Made by a program: the position numbers and the translations under genes. From Chloroflexota bacterium (GTDB taxonomy: Bacteria > Chloroflexota > Anaerolineae > UBA7937 > JACPPX01): DNA of 6,051 nucleotides. Location: positions 1 through 6,051 of the forward strand of contig JACPWV010000078.1 of assembly GCA_016196905.1 (NCBI GenBank). The letters are read 5' to 3'. Below the pieces are notes generated by a model. The model was not told the DNA's origin and made no database searches. It saw nothing but the letters and a program-made list of their open reading frames with translations. Position 1 is the first letter of the stretch, and every line of letters begins with the position of its first letter. This document shows positions 1-6,051 of this stretch, piece by piece.

Positions 1-2167
1 CGATGGGTCCCCGTCCGCTCATCCAAGAGCGCTAGCCCGCGCAGGATGAACCGCCCCTGGTCCTGAAGATAACGAACTCGGATCTCGCTAGGCGTGGTGG
101 GCGGATCGAGTCGCCACAGGCCGCGATAGAGAGTCTTGTTGGGATCCAACGGATCGGCCACTCCCGAATCGCCCTCTCCCGTCGAGTGGCGGCCCAGCTG
201 GACGGGATATATCTTCCGTGCGCCCTCCTGGCTGGTGATCTCCAGCTGCGCCACGGTTGGCGACTCGAGGCCGGACGCTACGCCTTCGAAATAGGAGAGC
301 ATGGCCACTGCCGTGGCTGAGAAAGCAGGCACCTCGGCCACCATCGCTACTGGATGTTGGGCATCGAGGATGGTCCGCAGGCCGAGATCGTAGTAGGCGC
401 CATCGACCCATACGTCGCGCAGCTTGTCCATGAGCACATAACGCACGTTCAGCAGGGAGAGGATGGGAGGGGGCGGCAGCTCGGCCAACTTTTGGTACAG
501 CCGACCATCCAGGGATGGCTCTCCCGAGGACATGAGCAGGCGCTCGAATTCCACATAGCGCGCGGTGGGCGTGAGCCCGCCGTCGTAGCCGTCCACGCTG
601 GGGAGGCCATAGGCCAGCCCCAGATTGGGAGCCAGCACCTCTTTCCATTTGGTGGCCACGATGAGATCCAAAATACTCTGCTCGGAGAGCCGATCGGCGT
701 ACCGGGTCTGGATATCCCCCAGGTCTCCTGGGTCGAAGCGAGTATCGGAGATGCTCAGCACGCGATCGATCCCCCCCCGAGCCAGGAGATCCAGGGTTGA
801 AGTCCGCAGCGAGCTATAAGCCTCCGGCGCGGTGGCGCGATCGTAGACCAGATAGCGGCTGGCGATGAAGAGCTCGGCCAGCATCATCCCCGCCAGAGCA
901 GTCTGGCGCCAGCGCGCTTTTAGGCGAAGGAGCGCCATCCCCGCTATCGCCACCACGATCCACAGCACCACCACCGAGGCGGCGGGCTTTGTCGCAGCGA
1001 ATATCAACACTGCGCTCAAAAATCCAAAGAGCACCACCACCCAACGCCGGGCCCTCGACCCGGTCAGGACCGAGGCCGCCCTGAGCAGGGAACGCTGCTC
1101 GCCGCCGACCCAAGCATCCATGCCGATTCCGGCCATCAGCGCCACCCCGAAGGCGAAGAGGAATAACCAGCGAGCGGGGACCCGAAACAGGCTGAAACCA
1201 GGGATGACCGAATAGAGGACGATATAGAAGGGATTATATAGGCCCAGGGCCAAGAACAGCCCCAGGCCGGACAAGACAGCAAAGAATCTGGCCTGTCTCG
1301 TTCGCGAAGCCAGCCCGACGGCCGCCAGGAGCAGACCGACCACGCCCACATAGGCGATGTACTCGCTAAAGGGGCTGCTCTCCAGGCCGGGCAGGAAGGA
1401 TACCAGGATAGAAGTGGGCGGCCAGGAGAAGGAGACCGCTTGCCGGTAACTTAAACCTTCCCCCCGCAGCGAATGTCGGGCCAGCTCCCAGGTAGGGATC
1501 AACTGGGCCGCGGCCAGCCCGATGCCCAGGAGCATGGCCCCCCCCAAGCGCGTGAGCTGGCTGCGGATAAGCCGAAGATCGCGGCCACCCTCTTGCACGG
1601 CGAGATAGGAAGCATAAGTGATGAGAGCCATCAGGTTTATAAAAGATGCCTGGGCATGGCCGGCCAGGAACTGGAGGCCGAGTGCAAGGCTCACCCAAAG
1701 CAAGTCGCTAAGGCCGCGGCGGCGGTGAGTGCGATGCCAGAGCCAAAGGAGGACCGGCAGCCAGGCGAAGACGCTCACCTGGTTGACGTGTTCGGCTTGC
1801 GCTCCTAAATAGCCCCCTAGGGAGACCAGCGCGCCCGCCACCCAACTCCCCCAGCGCGTCAGCCCCAGGACGCGCCGCGAAAAGAAATAGGTCCCCACAC
1901 CTGCCAGGATGATGTGGCTCACCAAGGCGTAGGCCACCGCTTTGGGCGCGGGCAACCATAACCAGATCCAATTGAGAGGATAGAGCACGCCCGCCTGCAA
2001 ATTGGCGAGAAAAGGCGCGCCCAAAAAAAGATACGGGTTCCACAGGGGAATCTCGCCTTGGCGGAGGCGCGCCGCGGCGTAGTCCCACAGCGGGTAGAAG
2101 TAGGTGATGCTGTCCAAGCCCGCCAGGATCAGCTCGGTCAGGGCGATCTTCCAAAAGCGCGTCGCAC
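1..2167 (-). CDS. YfhO-like polytopic membrane protein (GT-C-like), partial at the left edge, 5' end ambiguous
   Basis: I read this frame codon by codon. It is open from just after the TAG at 2171-2169 to the left edge (722 codons), so the C-terminus is missing. Counting from codon 2168-2166, the YfhO-family hallmarks are a GEIPLWNPY segment (38-46) followed by GAPFLAN, then FRVPARW (328-334), VDGYDGG (525-531) and LLNVRYVL (572-579). About 13 hydrophobic segments lie between residues 60 and 440. Residues 440-722 are mostly non-hydrophobic and probably form an extracytoplasmic beta-rich domain. YfhO proteins are linked to glycosylation of surface polymers such as lipoteichoic acid; the substrate here is unknown. 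The 5' end is odd. No in-frame ATG or GTG exists near the start, and the first conventional candidate is TTG at 2117-2115, inside the conserved region. GGAGG at 2181-2177 points to GTG 2167-2165, which is in another frame and would need one extra T in the T4 run at 2153-2156. The usual first membrane helix is not seen in any frame. The family call is firm and the start is not. Confidence 0.85.
771..778 (-). repeat. G8 homopolymer tract inside the YfhO-like gene
   Basis: Eight C on the given strand, so eight G on the coding strand, encode Arg-Gly-Gly around residues 464-466 of the YfhO-like frame. The tract is in frame as read. A change of one base would truncate the protein in its extracytoplasmic part. 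Confidence 0.6.
1538..1545 (-). repeat. Second G8 homopolymer tract inside the YfhO-like gene
   Basis: Eight G on the coding strand encode the two Gly of the RLGGAM stretch (about residues 207-212), just before a membrane helix. It is in frame as read. Together with the tract at 771-778 it makes two G8 runs in one surface-related gene. Confidence 0.6.
2153..2156 (-). other. Candidate frameshift or indel site (T4 run) at the 5' end of the YfhO-like gene
   Basis: The four T residues on the coding strand (A4 on the given strand) lie between the wrong-frame GTG start and the YfhO frame. Gaining one base, or a -1 ribosomal slip here, would join the two. There is no classical X-XXY-YYZ slippery heptamer, so a sequencing or assembly indel, or a real loss-of-frame mutation, is more likely than programmed slippage. 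Confidence 0.35.
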
Positions 2168-2181
2168 CCTAATAAGCCTCC
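2165..2181 (-). promoter_or_regulatory. Ribosome binding site and GTG start of the YfhO-like gene, in the wrong frame
   Basis: On the minus strand GGAGG (2181-2177) lies 9 nt before GTG (2167-2165), and GTG follows the upstream gene's TAG by two bases. This is a normal layout for a coupled start. From this GTG the reading is GTG CGA CGC GCT TTT GGA and meets TGA eight or so codons later. The YfhO frame instead reads CGC TTT TGG AAG. Adding one T gives a start MRRAFWKIALTEL that continues into the family sequence. The motif is directly visible; its use as the start is inference. Confidence 0.55.
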
Positions 2182-4484
2182 AGGCGATAAAGCCTGCGGC
2201 TGGCACGTTCCCGATCGCCGAAGAGGGGTACGCCCAACTCGGCGATGGGCACCAGCCGGTAGCGATCCCGGGTGCGATCCAGCACCTGCGCCGTGTCCGA
2301 GCTATCATCCAGGATATATACTTGCCGACCGCGGCCCCACATCGCCCGAACAAAAACGTCGATCTCGCCATCGCTCCAGAAGGCGGGACGGAAAGCGGCG
2401 CGCCCGGCATAGAGGTCGATGGGACCGCTGTTGAGCGCGGTGCCGATCACGCTGCCGGGCGGGGTCAGCTCGGCCAGGCGATCGAAGGCCTTCCGCTCTG
2501 GAGCGCTCATCCAACCAAAACTGGTCACCTGCACATCCAGGGGTTTGGCCAGGGTCGCCTGCGTGCGCAAAGCGGGCATCCAGAACACCAGGAAAATCAT
2601 CACCAGTGCCATGCTGGCACGGTTGCGCCCGGCTTGGATACCGAATTGCCACAACGCGATTATCCCTTCTACGGCCAACACGATCAGCACCGGAAACAAA
2701 GAAAGCAGGTCTCTCAAACGGAGGGCCTCGTAAGGCAAATGCGCGGCCAAGAGCAGAAGCACCCAGCTGAGCAATACCACTAATTCTCGGGTTGCCCGTT
2801 GGGTCATAGAGTAGACGCCTACCATCAGCAGAGGCAGCAGGTAGCCGAACTCGCTGCGGGCGAAGAGCTGTTCCATCATAGTGCGCGAAACTGCCGGGAT
2901 ATTGGCCAGGCTGTAATGTTTGAGCTCCTCCGATTCCAGCGCCAACACGCTGCCGAATACCAGTTGGTGATAGGCTAGATCAGAGAGCGCGATTAAAAAC
3001 GCCGCCAGTCCGAAGGGAAACATGAACTCGATTCGTTCGCGCCAAGGTCGATGGCGACCCATGAGCAGCACGACCATCAGGACGCTCATTCCCATGACCA
3101 GTTGGGTGTGGCGCACGAAATAGGCGGAGCCCCAGGCCAGCCCGGCCAACAGGCCATACGTTCGAGGGCGGCCCCGCATGCCCTTGAGCGCGAAGAGGAT
3201 CATGGCGGTGGTGAAGAGCTGGGCCGAGGCATCCACCATGGGCACCAAGCTGCGATCGATCTGCTCAAAGGAAGTGAGCAGCAGGGTGGCCCCCCAAGCC
3301 CCGGCCCACACGCGCGCGCCCGGCGATCCATCGCTCCAAAGCTCATAGATGAGCGCGAAGAGAACCAGTGCGCTCAGCAGCGCCATGAGCGGGGTGGTCC
3401 CATAGAGTCCCTGCTCGCCGCCGACCAGGTAGCCGATGGCCAGCCAGATCGAGCCCCCGAAGGGCCAGACGGTGGCTGCATCGCCCTGTTTGTTCAGGGG
3501 CAAATGGTAACCCACGTGCACCACCGGCCACCAGGGGATGTCCAACTCGGAGATCTCGGGGAAAAGATCAAAGCGATGAAGGGGGGTGCCGCGCTTTACC
3601 AGATCGATGGCCATCTGGGCGTAGGCGTAAGGGTCGCTGGCGGTGACCCCCTGAGTGACATGCACGGAGTACTCGGCCGCCGCCCAGGTCAGGGCCAAAG
3701 CCAGCAGGATGATGCCCGCCGCTCGCCCAGCCCTCTCCACGGGGCGCTGGCTGTACAGTGCGCACAGGACATATACCTGGAGGAACACGCTGTACGCGGC
3801 CGAGGCCAGCAGTGCCGCCTCGACGCTGAGAGCACCACTCAACAGACTCGGAGCGGCCCCGACCGTTTGGGGGCCGAGCAGCGGCAGTGCCTTGCTCGTG
3901 ATTCGACTGAGGCCGACTGCCAGGTAGCCGAAGAAAAGAGGCGTGAACGCCTCCTCGTAAAGTAAGGGCTTGCGCTTCCAGAAGCTGGCCAGAATGAGCG
4001 GGGCGGCTAGGCCCACCCAGAGCAGGAGCGTCCAGGCATACGATCGTTGGAAGTGGGCGGCTAACAGGGCCAGTCCCAAGCCATGCGCAGCCAAAAGCAA
4101 AGAAAGCGCAGGCAGCGGAAGGGGTGCCTGGGGGCCTGCCCAGGAAAGGGTTAAGATGCGCAGCTGTCGCTCGATCCAACCTCGCTGGTGAGCCAGGGCG
4201 AACAGGTCCCGGCCCCAAGCCAGCAGGGCAGTCCCGGAGATCCCGTAGACCAAAAGTCGAATGGAAAGATAGGGGATGCCCAAGATTCGCGCGCCGACCA
4301 GCCCCGCGCCCAGGGCCAGAAGGAGGGTGGTGAGTTTCGAGAGGGCGGGTGATCGAGAAAGGCCTTCCCTCGGCCGGGTCAGGAGGCCCACGACCAAGAG
4401 GACGGCCAAAGCCAGATGAAAGGGGACAAACGGAGGGGAAGGCGGGCCCGGGGAGATCTCCAGGAGATACTCGAGGTTTAACAC
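2169..4484 (-). CDS. GT-C-like glycosyltransferase, polytopic membrane protein with extended N-terminus (771 aa)
   Basis: The gene is a large integral membrane protein with about 18 hydrophobic segments. Residues 22-36, 51-69, 72-90, 122-144, 149-168, 179-195, 213-243 and 254-272 form an N-terminal membrane block. Next comes a long hydrophilic loop beginning SDPYAYAQ (283-290), with an acidic residue where GT-C enzymes of the GT39/ArnT type carry the catalytic Asp. Further helices lie at about 343-381, 392-434, 442-476, 486-500, 547-583 and 594-637, and a soluble domain at about 655-771. GT-C enzymes move sugar from a polyprenyl-phosphate donor to an acceptor on the outer face; the acceptor here is unknown. 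The start is GTG at 4484-4482, preceded by GAGGTGA, with an in-frame TGA at 4493-4491 excluding an earlier start. It lies 44 bp after the GT2 gene and probably shares its operon. The ending LYRLEAY looks natural for this kind of protein. The fold class is fairly sure; the exact family and activity are not. Confidence 0.8.
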   Translation of the reverse strand: MLNLEYLLEISPGPPSPPFVPFHLALAVLLVVGLLTRPREGLSRSPALSKLTTLLLALGAGLVGARILGIPYLSIRLLVYGISGTALLAWGRDLFALAHQRGWIERQLRILTLSWAGPQAPLPLPALSLLLAAHGLGLALLAAHFQRSYAWTLLLWVGLAAPLILASFWKRKPLLYEEAFTPLFFGYLAVGLSRITSKALPLLGPQTVGAAPSLLSGALSVEAALLASAAYSVFLQVYVLCALYSQRPVERAGRAAGIILLALALTWAAAEYSVHVTQGVTASDPYAYAQMAIDLVKRGTPLHRFDLFPEISELDIPWWPVVHVGYHLPLNKQGDAATVWPFGGSIWLAIGYLVGGEQGLYGTTPLMALLSALVLFALIYELWSDGSPGARVWAGAWGATLLLTSFEQIDRSLVPMVDASAQLFTTAMILFALKGMRGRPRTYGLLAGLAWGSAYFVRHTQLVMGMSVLMVVLLMGRHRPWRERIEFMFPFGLAAFLIALSDLAYHQLVFGSVLALESEELKHYSLANIPAVSRTMMEQLFARSEFGYLLPLLMVGVYSMTQRATRELVVLLSWVLLLLAAHLPYEALRLRDLLSLFPVLIVLAVEGIIALWQFGIQAGRNRASMALVMIFLVFWMPALRTQATLAKPLDVQVTSFGWMSAPERKAFDRLAELTPPGSVIGTALNSGPIDLYAGRAAFRPAFWSDGEIDVFVRAMWGRGRQVYILDDSSDTAQVLDRTRDRYRLVPIAELGVPLFGDRERASRRLYRLEAY

Positions 4485-4485
4485 C

Positions 4486-4492
4486 TCACCTC
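4486..4492 (-). promoter_or_regulatory. Ribosome binding site for the GT-C-like gene
   Basis: GAGGTGA on the minus strand is a long match to the anti-Shine-Dalgarno consensus. The GAGG core ends 4 nt before the GTG at 4484-4482, a short but workable spacing. It supports GTG as the start over any later codon, and the in-frame TGA at 4493-4491 rules out an earlier one. Confidence 0.6.
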
Positions 4493-4528
4493 AGCCCATT
4501 GCGTGCCCCGCATGATCTATCGCGTGGA

Positions 4529-5251
4529 TCAATCCACAAAGCGATATTTGAGCAGGGTCCAGAGAGCGATGAAGCCATCTCGCCAGGTGATCTTCTTCCC
4601 CTGGCTGTACTCGCGGCCGGTGTAAGAGATGGGCACCTCATAGATGCGATGGCCGCGTTTGAGCACCTTGGCGGTGATCTCTGGTTCGAACTCAAAGCGA
4701 CGCGAACGCAAGGGGATATCTCGAATCACCTCGCTCAGAAAAACCTTGTACCCGGTCTCCATATCGCTCAGGACGCTATCGTAGAGGACGTTGGTGATCA
4801 GAGTCAAGAGTTTATTGCCCAGGGCGTGCCAGAAGAGCATGGCCATGTGAGGACCGCCCAAGAAACGCGAGCCGTAGACCACCTTGGCCCTGCCCTCCAG
4901 GATGGGCGCGAGCAGAGCGGGGTAGTCGCGCGGATCGTATTCCAGATCGGCGTCCTGGATGAGGATGATGTCTCCGCGGGCCTCCCGAAGCGCGCTGCGG
5001 ATGGCTGCCCCCTTGCCCAGGTTGCGCTCGTGCAGGATGATCTTCAGGCCTTCGGTCGGGTTGAATCGTTGTAAGATCTCGCGCGTCCCATCGATGGAGC
5101 CGTCATCCACCAGGATGATCTCCTGGGGAAGATCGAGGGGGGCGGCGTGGACGCGCCGCACGATCTCTTCGATAGTGGCTTTTTCATTATAGCAGGGGAT
5201 GAGGATAGAAAGCGCGGTCGCCTGCCTCGCTTCTCGGTCAGAGATCCTCAT
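4529..5251 (-). CDS. Family 2 glycosyltransferase, DPM1-like (polyprenyl-phosphate sugar synthase type), 240 aa
   Basis: This is a cytoplasmic GT-A glycosyltransferase of the dolichyl-phosphate mannose/glucose synthase group. Such enzymes transfer a sugar from GDP- or UDP-sugar to polyprenyl phosphate. Visible motifs, in order: ALSILIPCYNE (13-23), the start of the nucleotide-binding fold; VDDGS (48-52); NLGKGAAI (77-84); QDADLEYDP (99-107), the metal-binding DXD-like site; YGSRF (126-130); SDMETGYKVF (162-171); and RFEFEPEITAK (185-195). The length of 240 aa fits the short type without C-terminal membrane helices. The start is ATG 5251-5249, with an in-frame TGA a few codons upstream. The ribosome site is weak, with GGGGTGAT 14 nt before the ATG. 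It is the first gene after the predicted promoter and precedes two polytopic proteins likely to use its lipid-linked product. Which sugar it handles cannot be read from the sequence. Confidence 0.93.
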   Translation of the reverse strand: MRISDREARQATALSILIPCYNEKATIEEIVRRVHAAPLDLPQEIILVDDGSIDGTREILQRFNPTEGLKIILHERNLGKGAAIRSALREARGDIILIQDADLEYDPRDYPALLAPILEGRAKVVYGSRFLGGPHMAMLFWHALGNKLLTLITNVLYDSVLSDMETGYKVFLSEVIRDIPLRSRRFEFEPEITAKVLKRGHRIYEVPISYTGREYSQGKKITWRDGFIALWTLLKYRFVD

Positions 5252-5306
5252 GCTAGCTCGCGAGAATCACCCCGAACCTAAGCATTCGCGTTCTTTCGCC
5301 TGTGCT

Positions 5307-5320
5307 GCGGCTGCAGCCGC
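5307..5320. repeat. Perfect 14-bp palindrome in the leader of the GT2 gene
   Basis: GCGGCTGCAGCCGC is fully self-complementary. It would lie at about +12 to +25 relative to the predicted transcription start. As DNA it could be a dimeric repressor operator; as RNA it could fold into a short five-base-pair hairpin with a TGCA loop. No T run follows, so it is not a complete terminator. Function is not established. Confidence 0.4.
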
Positions 5321-5337
5321 CGACGCCTCGCCGGACG

Positions 5338-5366
5338 ATTATAGCACGAGGGGAGTCCAGGGCCAA
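5338..5366 (-). promoter_or_regulatory. Predicted sigma70-type promoter for the glycosylation operon
   Basis: On the minus strand TTGGCC (5366-5361) is followed by 17 nt and then a perfect TATAAT (5343-5338). The -35 box matches four of six consensus bases, and the spacing is ideal. Transcription would begin near 5331, giving a leader of about 80 nt before the GT2 ATG. The element stands out as AT-rich in a GC-rich intergenic gap. No terminator for the VOC gene is clear between 5383 and 5344, so some read-through from upstream is possible. Confidence 0.65.
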
Positions 5367-5383
5367 TCCCACACCCCGGGCTG

Positions 5384-6051
5384 CTATGAGATTTCGATGG
5401 GTTGGAACTCGAAGACGTGGCGCTCCGGGTCGCGCACGAAGAGGCTGCCCCCGTGTTCAGCGACGGTCAGCCCCGCCTCGCCTACCCGCTGGCGCAACGC
5501 CTCGAAACCGTGCGCCGGGTAGGTCACGGTCAGGTAGACGTGCTCGCCCGGCTGCGCGTCGGCTATGCCAATCTGGGGATCCCAGCAGAACAACTCGGTG
5601 TGCGGATTGAGGTGATCAGGGGATATCTCCTCAGCGAAGCGATAGGCGGTGAAGGCCCGTTCCCCGGTCGTGCTGCCCCAGGCATATCGAAAGCCGTACA
5701 CCTCGGTCAGTCGTCGGTGTGCCGTGGGCAGATCCTCGAACTCGATCACCACCTCCTGGAAGGCACGCACCGGGATCGAATCACTCTCCCCCTCCGGCAG
5801 CGTGCACAGGGTGCTCTCGCGCAACTCGATTCCGTGCAGATCGTGATCGAAGAAATAAATCGCGACGTCATCCCTGCCGAACGGATGCGTCACATAGGGG
5901 ACGCCTTGCGACTCCAATAGGTGAAGGGCCAGGTCGTAGGCGCCCTGGGGGATCTTGAGCGCATAATGGACGTGGGCTCCGCCTCGCGGCCGCACCGCTT
6001 CCAGGCCCAGCATCCCTCCGCCCGGCTGGTGCGTGCGCGGCTGCCACAGGC
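5384..6051 (-). CDS. VOC superfamily protein (glyoxalase/extradiol dioxygenase fold), two modules, 5' end outside the window
   Basis: The frame is open to the right edge, so the N-terminus is missing. A Met at 6013-6011 exists, but upstream codons (LWQPRTHQPGGG) look like part of the same domain, and GGAGGG abuts that ATG too closely to be its ribosome site. Counting from that Met, the second half of module one has GAHVHYAL (12-19) and YFFDHDLHGIELRE (53-66), giving possible metal ligands His14 or His16 and Glu63. Module two spans about 82-209, with FQEVVIEF (85-92), GEHVYLTV (156-163) and VRDPERHVFEF (193-203), giving His158 and Glu202. Tandem modules of this kind occur in CatE-like catechol dioxygenases and in glyoxalase-like enzymes. 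The substrate cannot be told. It ends 132 bp before the GT2 gene, which has its own promoter, so it is probably not part of the glycosylation operon. Confidence 0.85.
   Translation of the reverse strand, partial: LWQPRTHQPGGGMLGLEAVRPRGGAHVHYALKIPQGAYDLALHLLESQGVPYVTHPFGRDDVAIYFFDHDLHGIELRESTLCTLPEGESDSIPVRAFQEVVIEFEDLPTAHRRLTEVYGFRYAWGSTTGERAFTAYRFAEEISPDHLNPHTELFCWDPQIGIADAQPGEHVYLTVTYPAHGFEALRQRVGEAGLTVAEHGGSLFVRDPERHVFEFQPIEIS

Noticed and set aside
88..648. A 186-codon minus-strand frame
   Set aside because: It is another out-of-frame reading of the YfhO-like gene, with composition typical of frame shadows and no motifs.
1708..2154. A 148-codon minus-strand frame with an ATG inside the YfhO-like region
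   Set aside because: It is Arg/Gly/Pro-rich out-of-frame sequence. The overlapping frame carries the YfhO motifs, so this is a shadow.
2058..2783. A 241-codon open frame on the plus strand across the GT-C/YfhO junction
   Set aside because: It is antisense to two well-supported membrane proteins and has no domain or good ribosome site.
3051..3965. A 304-codon open frame on the plus strand
   Set aside because: It lies wholly antisense to the GT-C-like gene and encodes low-complexity sequence rich in Gly, Gln, His and Arg with no recognisable domain. It is a by-product of GC-rich codon use.
4478..4513. An 11-codon minus-strand micro-frame (MRGTQWAEVRC) between GT2 and the GT-C-like gene, overlapping the latter's GTG
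   Set aside because: It has no clear ribosome site of its own and no codon run suggesting attenuation; a chance frame is more likely.
4513..4531. Inverted repeat TGATC/GATCA around the GT2 stop codon
   Set aside because: The arms are five bases with a nine-base loop and no T run, too weak to call a terminator within a likely operon.
4349..5074. A 241-codon plus-strand frame
   Set aside because: It is antisense to the GT2 gene and the start of the GT-C-like gene; the GT2 motifs settle the coding strand.
5344..5383. Possible terminator after the VOC gene
   Set aside because: The sequence is GC-rich (CCCGGGG and GGCCC stretches), but I could not pair convincing arms and no T run follows.
5402..5920. 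A 172-codon plus-strand frame
   Set aside because: It is antisense to the VOC gene, whose paired His/Glu motifs are clear. The plus frame shows no family features.

Overview
The window is GC-rich (about 60 % by eye), and every credible gene lies on the minus strand, so it reads right to left. The gene families, mainly large multi-pass sugar-transfer and YfhO-type membrane proteins beside a DPM1-like glycosyltransferase, resemble cassettes I associate with Chloroflexota. That placement is an inference and is weak. No rRNA, tRNA, transposase, CRISPR array or phage gene was seen.

Layout in transcription order. At 6051-5384 is the 3' part of a two-module VOC (glyoxalase/dioxygenase-fold) enzyme, whose N-terminus lies beyond the right edge. 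A 132-bp intergenic gap (5383-5252) follows. It holds a good sigma70-type promoter (TTGGCC, 17 nt, TATAAT) and a perfect 14-bp palindrome in the predicted leader. Next is a 240-aa family 2 glycosyltransferase of the dolichyl/polyprenyl-phosphate sugar synthase type (5251-4529). After 44 bp comes a 771-aa GT-C-like integral membrane protein (4484-2169). Directly after its stop codon is a YfhO-like membrane protein of at least 720 codons that runs off the left edge (about 2167-1).

The last three genes look like one operon. The GT2 enzyme would load a sugar onto a polyprenyl phosphate on the cytoplasmic face. The two polytopic proteins resemble enzymes that use such lipid-linked sugars on the outer face to decorate a surface polymer, lipid or protein. 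No acceptor, flippase or polymerase gene is visible, so the product is unknown.

The oddest point is the junction at about 2150-2181. The YfhO-like frame is the same as the upstream gene's frame, separated from it only by one TAG, and it has no ATG or GTG start near its beginning. A well-placed GGAGG and GTG lie there in the wrong frame, and one extra T in a T4 run would join them to the YfhO frame. This is a sequence error, a real frameshift or truncation, an unusual start, or less likely recoding. The same gene also carries two runs of eight G on its coding strand.
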